From Streptococcus sp. 29892 (GTDB lineage Bacteria > Bacillota > Bacilli > Lactobacillales > Streptococcaceae): 64,000 nucleotides of DNA. The translations under genes were made by a program, and so were the position numbers. Shown here piece after piece: positions 56,171 through 63,459 of this stretch (positions are counted from its first letter, which is position 1; every line of letters begins with the position of its first letter). The notes below the pieces were generated by a model. That model was not told the DNA's origin. It ran no database searches and saw nothing but the letters and a program-made list of their open reading frames with translations. Location of the stretch: the NCBI RefSeq assembly GCF_032594935.1, contig NZ_CP118734.1:710001-774000 (forward strand), given 5' to 3'.

Positions 56171-57025
56171 ATGGAGAAGGAAGAACTCAAAATACTTGAA
56201 GAATTAAGACGTATTTTAAACAGTAAAAATGAAGCGATTGTTATCTTAAACAATTATTTTAAAGGTGGTGTTGGAAAGTCAAAATTATCGACTATGTTTG
56301 CTTACTTGACAGACAAATTTAATTTAAAAGTTTTAATGATCGATAAGGACTTACAAGCAACATTGACAAAAGACTTAGCAAAAACATTTAAGGTAGAATT
56401 GCCACGTGTTAATTTTTATGAAGGACTGAAAAATGGAAACTTGGCTTCTTCTATTGTTCATTTGACTGATAATTTAGACTTGATCCCTGGCACGTTTGAT
56501 TTGATGTTACTGCCAAAATTAACTCGCTCATGGACTTTTGAAAATGAAAGTAGATTGCTTGCTACTCTTTTAGCACCTTTAAAAAGTGACTATGATCTCA
56601 TTATTATTGATACTGTACCAACGCCAAGCGTTTATACAAATAATGCAATCGTGGCAAGTGATTACGTCATGATCCCTTTACAAGCAGAAGAAGAAAGTAC
56701 AAACAACATTCAAAACTATATTTCCTATTTGATTGATTTACAAGAACAGTTTAACCCTGGACTAGATATGATCGGTTTTGTTCCTTATTTAGTTGATACG
56801 GACAGCACAACGATAAAATCAAACCTGGAAGAACTGTACAAGCAACATAAAGAAGATAACTTGGTTTTCCAAAATATTATCAAGCGAAGTAATAAAGTAA
56901 GTACCTGGTCTAAAAACGGCATTACAGAACACAAAGGCTATGACAAAAAAGTTTTATCTATGTATGAGAACGTATTTTTTGAAATGCTTGAGCGAATCAT
57001 TCAATTAGAAAACGAAAAAGAATAG
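56171..57025 (+). CDS. delta: ParA-type partition ATPase delta
   Basis: The start at 56171 (MEKEELKILEEL) gives 284 residues, as in the pSM19035 delta protein; an upstream ATG at 56129 would fall in the promoter region. A deviant Walker A, KGGVGKSKLS, lies near 48, with LMIDKD and IIIDTVPTPS as the other ParA motifs. Delta works with omega bound to the heptads to move plasmid copies apart. On an integrated element it may help keep an excised circle. Confidence 0.95.
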   Translation: MEKEELKILEELRRILNSKNEAIVILNNYFKGGVGKSKLSTMFAYLTDKFNLKVLMIDKDLQATLTKDLAKTFKVELPRVNFYEGLKNGNLASSIVHLTDNLDLIPGTFDLMLLPKLTRSWTFENESRLLATLLAPLKSDYDLIIIDTVPTPSVYTNNAIVASDYVMIPLQAEEESTNNIQNYISYLIDLQEQFNPGLDMIGFVPYLVDTDSTTIKSNLEELYKQHKEDNLVFQNIIKRSNKVSTWSKNGITEHKGYDKKVLSMYENVFFEMLERIIQLENEKE

Positions 57026-57053
57026 AATCACAAATCACTTGTGATTTGTGATT
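57026..57053. promoter_or_regulatory. Omega heptad operator, omega promoter
   Basis: Four contiguous heptads: AATCACA, AATCACT, TGTGATT, TGTGATT. They begin one base after the delta stop and overlap the promoter of the omega-epsilon-zeta operon, giving autoregulation by omega. Confidence 0.93.
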
Positions 57054-57095
57054 GTTGATGATAAAATAAGAGTAAGAAGAAATAGAAAGAAGTGA

Positions 57096-57311
57096 GTGGT
57101 TGTGGGAAATTTAGGCGCACAAAAAGCAAAACGAAATGATACACCAATCAGTGCAAAAAAAGATATTATGGGGGATAAGACGGTTCGTGTTCGTGCTGAC
57201 TTGCACCATATTATAAAAATCGAAACAGCAAAGAATGGCGGAAACGTAAAAGAAGTTATGGATAAAGCCTTAGAAGAATATATTCGGAAATATTTACCTG
57301 ACAAACTTTAA
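57096..57311 (+). CDS. omega: Ribbon-helix-helix regulator omega
   Basis: 71 residues from a GTG start. The MetJ/Arc-type ribbon-helix-helix is at DKTVRVRADLHHIIKIETAK. It binds WATCACW heptads as dimers, represses its own operon and delta, and takes part in partition. The length and sequence match the pSM19035 protein closely. Confidence 0.96.
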   Translation: MVVGNLGAQKAKRNDTPISAKKDIMGDKTVRVRADLHHIIKIETAKNGGNVKEVMDKALEEYIRKYLPDKL

Positions 57312-57327
57312 AAGGAGTGAAAATGAA

Positions 57328-57600
57328 ATGGCAGTTACTTATGAAAAAACATTTGAAATAGAGATCATTAACGAATTATCGGCAAGCGTTTATAATCGAG
57401 TATTAAACTATGTTTTGAATCATGAATTAAATAAAAATGACTCTCAATTATTGGAAGTCAATTTATTAAACCAATTAAAGCTTGCAAAACGTGTAAATCT
57501 TTTTGATTATTCTTTAGAAGAATTACAAGCCGTTCATGAGTATTGGCGGTCAATGAATCGCTATTCAAAACAAGTTTTGAATAAAGAGAAAGTGGCTTAA
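57328..57600 (+). CDS. epsilon: Epsilon antitoxin
   Basis: 90 residues, all helical, with the conserved [22 protein letters not shown]. It forms an epsilon2-zeta2 complex that blocks the ATP site of zeta. It lies 16 bp after omega and 1 bp before zeta. Confidence 0.96.
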   Translation: MAVTYEKTFEIEIINELSASVYNRVLNYVLNHELNKNDSQLLEVNLLNQLKLAKRVNLFDYSLEELQAVHEYWRSMNRYSKQVLNKEKVA

Positions 57601-57601
57601 T

Positions 57602-58465
57602 ATGGCAAATATAGTCAATTTTACTGACAAACAATTTGAAAATCGCTTAAATGATAATTTAGAAGAATTGGTTCAAGGAAAAAAAGCGGTTGAATCGCCA
57701 ACCGCTTTTTTACTTGGTGGGCAACCAGGGTCAGGGAAAACGAGTTTGCGATCAGCAATTCTTGAAGAAACACAAGGGAATGTTATTGTCATTGATAATG
57801 ATACCTTTAAACAACAGCACCCTAATTTTGATGAACTAGCGAAACTTTATGAGAAAGACGTAGTAAAACACGTTACCCCTTATTCTAATCGCATGACAGA
57901 AGCGATCATAAGCCGTTTAAGCGATCAAGGCTATAACTTGGTGATTGAAGGTACAGGACGAACAACAGACGTTCCCATTCAAACCGCAACAATGCTTCAA
58001 GCCAAAGGTTATGAAACAAAAATGTATGTCATGGCAGTACCTAAAATCAACTCATATTTAGGAACAATTGAACGATATGAAACCATGTATGCAGATGATC
58101 CAATGACAGCCAGGGCAACACCAAAACAAGCGCATGATATTGTTGTCAAAAACTTACCGACCAATTTAGAAACCCTTCATAAAACGGGCTTATTTAGCGA
58201 TATAAGGCTTTACAATAGAGAAGGAGTGAAACTCTATTCAAGCTTAGAAACGCCTTCCATTAGTCCGAAAGAGACCTTAGAAAGAGAATTAAATCGTAAA
58301 GTATCAGGGAAAGAAATTCAACCGACTTTGGAGAGAATAGAGCAAAAAATGGTTCAAAATCAACACCAAGAAACCCCTGAATTTAAAGCAATTCAACAAA
58401 AATTGGAAAGCTTGCAGCCACCTACACCACCAATACCCAAAACACCTAAACTTCCAGGACTTTAA
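57602..58465 (+). CDS. zeta: Zeta toxin (UDP-N-acetylglucosamine kinase)
   Basis: 287 residues. Walker [10 protein letters not shown] at 39-47 with Lys46, the catalytic Asp in [12 protein letters not shown] near 67, and VIEGTGRT near 117. Zeta phosphorylates UDP-GlcNAc, which poisons wall synthesis when the short-lived epsilon is lost. It therefore keeps the element, and the erm(B) beside it, in the population without selection. Confidence 0.96.
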   Translation: MANIVNFTDKQFENRLNDNLEELVQGKKAVESPTAFLLGGQPGSGKTSLRSAILEETQGNVIVIDNDTFKQQHPNFDELAKLYEKDVVKHVTPYSNRMTEAIISRLSDQGYNLVIEGTGRTTDVPIQTATMLQAKGYETKMYVMAVPKINSYLGTIERYETMYADDPMTARATPKQAHDIVVKNLPTNLETLHKTGLFSDIRLYNREGVKLYSSLETPSISPKETLERELNRKVSGKEIQPTLERIEQKMVQNQHQETPEFKAIQQKLESLQPPTPPIPKTPKLPGL

Positions 58466-58480
58466 ACCTTAAAAAAGGAA

Positions 58481-58518
58481 AAGAGTAGTTACCAAAAAAC
58501 GGTAACTACTCTTTTTTT
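58481..58518 (+). terminator. Terminator after zeta
   Basis: AAGAGTAGTTACC pairs perfectly with GGTAACTACTCTT, followed by a T run. Confidence 0.92.
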
Positions 58519-58527
58519 ATAAAAACA

Positions 58528-58825
58528 TTTCCTCATGTTTTAAAAGCTGATCGAGAAATAAAGCACACAACGGTATTCTTTCTTTTTTCAGTTGGTACAT
58601 TTTGCAGTCTGTAACGTGTCATTTACTGTTTGTTACCTTAACATATCCAGTCGAAAACACAAGGGTATATAAACGAGCAAGCTCGCCCTTGTGTTTTCTT
58701 TGTGTCTATGTTGCGTTCTCGTCACAGCAAACGACACGAACACACTGGCGAAAATGAACCAACAAAACGAAAAAAGAAAGGAGCGTATACTGTAATTTAT
58801 TTCTAGCTTTTAAAACATGAGGAAA
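58528..58825. repeat. Noncoding block bounded by 21-bp perfect inverted repeats
   Basis: TTTCCTCATGTTTTAAAAGC begins the left arm (58528-58548) and its exact complement ends the block (58805-58825); AGAAATAAA next to both arms also pairs, after a 5-bp offset. Inside is a hairpin GAAAACACAAGGG/CCCTTGTGTTTTC (58653-58698) with an inner CGAGCAAGCTCG, and a second, weaker one near 58712-58742. No gene fits. It may be a transfer or replication origin, an RNA, or a decayed insertion; none is proven. Confidence 0.7.
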
Positions 58826-58905
58826 ACAGCTTCACTTCCTCAAACGCCTAACAAAAATGGTTGTCAAAAAACTAAAAATCAAAAAAAAGAAAAGAGGAAA
58901 AGAAA

Positions 58906-59223
58906 ATGGAAAAAACAAAAAAATTACAATTAGAAGATTTTACAGAAAATGAGTTTTTTGGAACACAAGAACAGAAATATCTAAAAGCTCAAGTAAGAGA
59001 AGAGCTAAAAGAGCAAGGCTTTATCATAGATAGCAGTTTTGAGGGCGATTTTAAAACATGGATAGGTGTATACGCAAGACCAAAAGATAAACCGACCTAC
59101 TTAGACCCTCAAAACGATAAAGAAGCAGAAGAACAAGAGCAATATTCTATTAACGGCTTTAAACAAGATTTTAGCGAATGGTTTGAGTGGGAAATAAAAA
59201 ATTTGAAAATTAAAGAAATGTAA
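58906..59223 (+). CDS. Hypothetical protein of the plasmid-type region
   Basis: 105 residues, acidic, with no signal or membrane segment. It starts MEKTKKLQLEDFTENEF behind AGAGGAAAAG. The sequence YSINGFKQDFSEWFEWEIKN near the end is Trp/Phe-rich. I do not recognise a family. A terminator follows directly, and it is the only gene between the zeta operon and the minus-strand fragments. Confidence 0.6.
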   Translation: MEKTKKLQLEDFTENEFFGTQEQKYLKAQVREELKEQGFIIDSSFEGDFKTWIGVYARPKDKPTYLDPQNDKEAEEQEQYSINGFKQDFSEWFEWEIKNLKIKEM

Positions 59224-59225
59224 AA

Positions 59226-59254
59226 AAAAGCCTAGCAAAAAAAGCTAGGTTTTT
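59226..59254 (+). terminator. Terminator after hypothetical gene
   Basis: AAGCCTAGC pairs with GCTAGGTTT around seven A and ends in T5. Confidence 0.8.
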
Positions 59255-59283
59255 CTTTTAGGTAAAACACCAAAAAGAAAAAC

Positions 59284-59433
59284 CTAAGAAGGATAAAATA
59301 AGTTGTTCCACTTGCGGTGCAGTTGCTCCTCGTTCCAAACCCAACTTATTTCTTTGCAAAGATATTTGTATTTGACTAACACCTTTCCTCGAATGGTAAA
59401 AGCTAAAGCAATTAAAAAAGGAAGAACAAACAT
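59284..59433 (-). CDS. Possible small ORF coupled to the repressor fragment
   Basis: 49 codons, starting MFVLPFLIALAFTIRGKVLV, on the minus strand. Its ATG overlaps the stop of the repressor fragment (TAATG), so ribosomes could pass to it. The first 14 residues are hydrophobic, the rest rich in Trp, Tyr and Lys. It may be real, or the tail of another broken gene. Its coding strand also holds a long-range inverted repeat, AAATAAGTTG/CAACTTATTT. Confidence 0.35.
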   Translation of the reverse strand: MFVLPFLIALAFTIRGKVLVKYKYLCKEISWVWNEEQLHRKWNNLFYPS

Positions 59434-59531
59434 TAAGAACAAGCTCGATTAATATCTAAAAGATTTGCAAGCTCTGATTGAGAGTATTTTTTCTCGTTTC
59501 TTCTTTCTTTTAGACGAATCCCTGAAAACAT
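59433..59531 (-). pseudogene. Truncated XRE-type repressor
   Basis: 32 codons on the minus strand reading MFSGIRLKERRNEKKYSQSE then LANLLDINRACS and a stop. This is the first two helices of a Cro/C1 helix-turn-helix; the recognition helix and dimer domain are missing. It keeps a full promoter and a good ribosome site (GAGGTGATACATC). The break occurs after NRA, where family members usually continue into the recognition helix. A deletion probably fused it to unrelated sequence. Confidence 0.7.
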
Positions 59532-59564
59532 GATGTATCACCTCTGTTGCTTTATTATGCAACA

Positions 59565-59593
59565 ATTATACCTGAAAAAGAGTTGAACTTCAA
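59565..59593 (-). promoter_or_regulatory. Promoter of the truncated repressor
   Basis: On the minus strand TTGAAG (59588-59593) and TATAAT (59565-59570) are 17 bp apart. GTTGC-ataataaa-GCAAC between the -10 and the ribosome site is a palindrome that may be the old autoregulatory operator. Confidence 0.75.
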
Positions 59594-59627
59594 GGATTTT
59601 GTTATTTTGACTTTAGATTGCGAATTT

Positions 59628-59755
59628 CTACAGATTAAAATAAAAATCTGTAGTATTTTCTGGGATATAAAACACATTTAAAGTTATAATATTCGAGTTT
59701 GGTTTGTTTTCTTTAAAATAAATCTGTAGATTTTTGTTGTACAATGCTACAGATT
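59628..59755. promoter_or_regulatory. Four CTACAGATT boxes upstream of the restriction gene
   Basis: CTACAGATT occurs at 59628-59636 and 59747-59755 and inverted (AATCTGTAG) at 59645-59653 and 59721-59729, giving two inverted pairs in 128 bp. The second pair abuts TATAAT at about 59760, a likely -10 for the endonuclease gene at 59800. This is a plausible operator set for a controller protein or the truncated repressor. Confidence 0.6.
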
Positions 59756-59799
59756 TTTGATATAATTTTTTAAAATATATTTTGTGTCGAGGAGAAATT

Positions 59800-60999
59800 A
59801 TGGCAAAAGTAGATTATTCAATTCAACGTTTAGATGATATAAGTTTTGCAGATATTGTTAAGGAAACACTGTGTAAGAAACATAACAAAGCAATTTATTA
59901 TTCTGCGTTTCTAAGAGAGGACAGTGTGTTAGAAATACGGGAGTTACTTGAAGAGGAGACTGATTTTACTGCTGTTATTGGTATTAGAAATGGTTCAACT
60001 TCATCCCAGGGATTAAGAGCGTTAGTTGATACTGGCGTAAGTGTTTTTGTCGTTGATACAGGGTCGCAAACAACTATTTTTCATGCGAAATCATTGTTAT
60101 TAATTGATGAAGAAAACGAGAGGGCTTATGCAGTAATTGGTAGTTCTAACTTTACCGTAGGTGGTTTTCATAGGAATATTGAGAATAACGTAAGTTTAGA
60201 GTTAGACTTAACCGATGATTCTGATAAAAAATTTTATGATGATTTTCTTAAAGGATATCAACAATTGTTGTCTTTTGTAGATGCTGAAAATGAAGATGGG
60301 GTAAACACAAGTAACGTTTTAAAAGTAGATAATAATAATCTTGTGGATGACTTGCTTTCAGATGGACGAGTAATTGACGAAACAATTAATAGGGTAAAAA
60401 TTAGTTTAGGTAAATCTTCTATTCGTAGTAAGACAGTCAAACAAATGAAACTTACTCCTATTAAGAAAAAGCAAAATTTAACTAAGAATTCAAAAAATAA
60501 TGATGGAGGTATTAAGGTTAATAAAACAAGTCCTGTTTTAACATCTACATTATCAGGAACAGTAAGTGAAGTATGGAAATCCAAGGAGCTGAAAGAAAGA
60601 GATTTAACAATTCCTTCTAATAGTAGAACTAACTCAACAGGTTCTATGCTAATGAAAAAAGGAGCGTATGATATTGATCAGCAGAGCTATTTCTACAATG
60701 AAGTGTTTAACCAACTTATTTGGTCGAATCGTGAAGGTAAACCGACATATAATTATTTTACAGAAGCTAAATTTCACTTCATTATAGAAGGAATTGAGTA
60801 TGGACCATATACATTAACATTGAAATATGATGAGAGAACCGATACGAAGAGTTATCAGCAGAAACAACCGAATGTAAGTTTATCTTGGGGTGAAGCAAGA
60901 GATATTATAAAAAATCGTAATCTGTTAGGAAAAATAATGACTCTTTATAAAGTTGATGGAACAACGGATGAGTTCTTAATTGAAATTACTGGTGAATAG
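59800..60999 (+). CDS. Phospholipase-D-family restriction endonuclease (NgoFVII/BfiI-like)
   Basis: The start at 59800 follows GAGGAGAAATT and gives 399 residues; an upstream TTG at 59782 lies before the ribosome site. An N-terminal PLD-type nuclease domain has the HxK motif in FHAKSLLLID near 108 followed by GSSNFTVGG near 126 and an acidic stretch, the active-site layout of metal-independent BfiI-type enzymes. A basic linker (about 205-250) leads to a C-terminal domain (about 280-399) resembling the B3-like DNA-binding domain of the NgoFVII family. The neighbouring adenine methyltransferases support a restriction-modification role. The recognition site is unknown. Confidence 0.75.
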   Translation: MAKVDYSIQRLDDISFADIVKETLCKKHNKAIYYSAFLREDSVLEIRELLEEETDFTAVIGIRNGSTSSQGLRALVDTGVSVFVVDTGSQTTIFHAKSLLLIDEENERAYAVIGSSNFTVGGFHRNIENNVSLELDLTDDSDKKFYDDFLKGYQQLLSFVDAENEDGVNTSNVLKVDNNNLVDDLLSDGRVIDETINRVKISLGKSSIRSKTVKQMKLTPIKKKQNLTKNSKNNDGGIKVNKTSPVLTSTLSGTVSEVWKSKELKERDLTIPSNSRTNSTGSMLMKKGAYDIDQQSYFYNEVFNQLIWSNREGKPTYNYFTEAKFHFIIEGIEYGPYTLTLKYDERTDTKSYQQKQPNVSLSWGEARDIIKNRNLLGKIMTLYKVDGTTDEFLIEITGE

Positions 61000-61103
61000 G
61001 TTTACTAATTTTCTTATGTGTTGATATAAATCCAAGCCTATGCTAATATCGTCACACAATAGAAATTGTGAAATATATGGCTTTTTGAAAAGGAGCGAAG
61101 AAA

Positions 61104-62819
61104 GTGTTATTAAAAGAAAATGCATCAATTGAGAAGTTAAGTGGACGGTATTTTACCCCACAATTAATAGCAGATTTTGTTACAAAGTGGGTTTTGAATC
61201 AAGAAACTAATATCAACAAGATCTTAGAACCGAGCGTAGGTGACGGAGTATTTTTAAGGAGTCTTAGATCTGAAAACGTAGATAAATCTTCTAGTATTCT
61301 TGCAATTGAAATAGATGAGGAAACTTCTCATATAGCAGCTCAGTTAAGTAGGTTTCATCATATTTCTGGTTGGCATCAGAAAAATCAAACAGAGGTTGAT
61401 GGGGACTCGTTAAATGTCGTGGTCAATGATGATTTCTATCATGCTTACAAGAATGGATTAGATAAGATGAGATTTCAAGGAATCTTGGGAAATCCTCCTT
61501 ATATTAGATATCAATACTTAACTGAAGAACAGAGAGAAGAACAAAGTGAGATTTTAACTAAAAACAAAATGAAGCCCAATAAATTAATCAATGCCTGGGT
61601 TTCATTTACAGTAGCATGTATTAGTTGTATGGATAGTTCGAGTCGAATTGGGTTAGTCATTCCTGCGGAATTATTACAAGTAAAGTATTCAGAGGATTTG
61701 AGGAAATTTTTACTAACAGAACTTAATAGATGTACCATAGTTACATTTGATGATTTAGTGTTTGATGATATAGAGCAAGAAGTGGTTCTTCTTCTTGGTG
61801 AAAAAATAAAAGGTGACAAAGAACATTCTATAAAAGTTGTACCTTTTAAAAATGCAGATGATTTACAGGAACATTCATTAAATGAGTTTGAGTTTATGAA
61901 TGTTGATAAAGAATCTAATAAGTGGACAAGATATTTTCTAAATAACGAACAAATTCACTTAATTAATACCATTAAGCAAAGTAATGAATTTGTTGAATTT
62001 TCAGATGTTGCTAAGTGTGAAGTTGGAATTACAACAGGTAATAATGCATACTTCTGTATCAATGAAGAAATTGTGGAAAAATATGACTTAAGAAAGTATT
62101 GTAAACCATTAATAGCTAGAAGCGTAAATATTAAGGGAGTCCAATTTCAAAAAGAAGATTGGGAAGAAAATATTGAGTCAGGGGCTAGAACATACTTATT
62201 GGATCTCAGTCCATATGAAAAAAGTGAATTTAAAGATGGTGTGAATAATTACATAAAATGGGGAGAAGAAAATAGCCACAATACTTCTTATAAAACGAGA
62301 ATTCGTGATGAGTGGTACAAAGTCCCTTCAGTGTGGAGTCCAGATATTTTCTTTTTGAGGAGAAATTACCAATTCCCTAAAGTTATGTTGAATACAGAAG
62401 AAGTATCTGCGGTAAGCACAGATACAATGCACAGAGTTAGGTTGAAAAATCATGCTGATGGGAAAAGATTAATTGTTGCCTACTATACAACTGTTGGTTT
62501 GTTATTTTCAGAGCTTGAGGGGAGAAGTTATGGTGGAGGTGTACTTGAAATATTACCTAGTGAGGTCTCAAAGATAATGCTTCCGAATATTTTTGATGCA
62601 AAGAAAGTAACAGATGCTGAGATTGATATTCTATTTAATAAAATTGACGAATTTATTCGCCAAAACGGGAGTGATAATATCGAAGTGCTAATAAATGAGT
62701 TAGATAATAAAATATTAGTTGAAAAGATTGGTTTAGAGATTAACTCTGTGATAGAACTCAGAAAAGCTTGGAAAAAATTACAAAATCGAAGGCTTTCACG
62801 AGGAAGAACAGCACAGTAA
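61104..62819 (+). CDS. N6-adenine DNA methyltransferase, Eco57I-like
   Basis: 571 residues from a GTG start behind AAGGAGCGAAG. Motif I-like ILEPSVGDGVFL lies near 45, the adenine motif IV GNPPYIRYQ near 131, and a C-terminal target recognition region follows with the usual end LRKAWKKLQNRR. It protects host DNA against the endonuclease encoded just upstream, 104 bp away in the same direction. It appears complete. Its end overlaps the remnant of a second methyltransferase in another frame. Confidence 0.85.
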   Translation: MLLKENASIEKLSGRYFTPQLIADFVTKWVLNQETNINKILEPSVGDGVFLRSLRSENVDKSSSILAIEIDEETSHIAAQLSRFHHISGWHQKNQTEVDGDSLNVVVNDDFYHAYKNGLDKMRFQGILGNPPYIRYQYLTEEQREEQSEILTKNKMKPNKLINAWVSFTVACISCMDSSSRIGLVIPAELLQVKYSEDLRKFLLTELNRCTIVTFDDLVFDDIEQEVVLLLGEKIKGDKEHSIKVVPFKNADDLQEHSLNEFEFMNVDKESNKWTRYFLNNEQIHLINTIKQSNEFVEFSDVAKCEVGITTGNNAYFCINEEIVEKYDLRKYCKPLIARSVNIKGVQFQKEDWEENIESGARTYLLDLSPYEKSEFKDGVNNYIKWGEENSHNTSYKTRIRDEWYKVPSVWSPDIFFLRRNYQFPKVMLNTEEVSAVSTDTMHRVRLKNHADGKRLIVAYYTTVGLLFSELEGRSYGGGVLEILPSEVSKIMLPNIFDAKKVTDAEIDILFNKIDEFIRQNGSDNIEVLINELDNKILVEKIGLEINSVIELRKAWKKLQNRRLSRGRTAQ

Positions 62820-63412
62820 TCGTTCCTGATTACCTAAACTGTAGTTGTAGCTATGATATTGTTGTTGATAGTGATATTTTTACTGAATGTGCGAATATCA
62901 ATGGAACCGATGTTCCAAATAGCTACATTCCATTAGTAAAAGGGAGTTTGAAAACTCCATATCATAAGCCTGAAGTAGATTGGTATATTAGATGGGATAA
63001 AAGTGAGATTAATGATTATCATGTTTTTTAAAAAGCACGATTTCAGAATAGTAGCTATTATTTCAAATATGGCATTGCAACTCAAATGCTTAAAAGTAAA
63101 AAAGTTCGTGCTTGTCTAATGGAAGACAGTGTATTTGATCAAAGTATTGTAGGTATTTTTCCAAAAAAATCATCAGATTTACTATTTATTTTAGCATTGC
63201 TTAATTCTGCTATAGTCAATGAAATTATTCATTCTATTAATCCAACAGTGAATAATTCAGCGAATTATCTAAAACGTATTCCTATACCAAAAATAAACGA
63301 AATTGATAGACAACAACTTAACAAACTTGTATTAGGTATTGTAGATAATCATGAGGACAATCAGAGGGAGCTTGATGAGCTCTTTGATAGACTATATGCT
63401 AAATTGAGCTAA
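62768..63412 (+). pseudogene. C-terminal fragment of a second adenine methyltransferase, with stop
   Basis: One frame runs from about 62768 to 63412 with a single in-frame TAA at 63029-63031. The first part has GSLKTPYHKPEVDWYIRWDK; after the stop it goes on with KARFQNSSYYFKYGIATQML and then VFDQSIVGIFPKK, the typical C-terminal recognition domain of Eco31I/Alw26I/BREX-type adenine methyltransferases. The whole catalytic N-terminus is missing, so this is a 5'-deleted and nonsense-mutated remnant. The frame is the same on both sides of the stop, so a point change is likelier than an indel. Confidence 0.72.
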
Positions 63413-63414
63413 GA

Positions 63415-63456
63415 AAAAAGGTTGGGACTCCATCGAGAGTTCCCAGCCTTTTTTCA
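63415..63456. terminator. Bidirectional terminator
   Basis: AAAAAAGGTTGGGACTC pairs with GAGAGTTCCCAGCCTTTTTT with small mismatches. It separates the restriction genes from the converging ATPase gene. Confidence 0.85.
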
Positions 63457-63459
63457 TAG

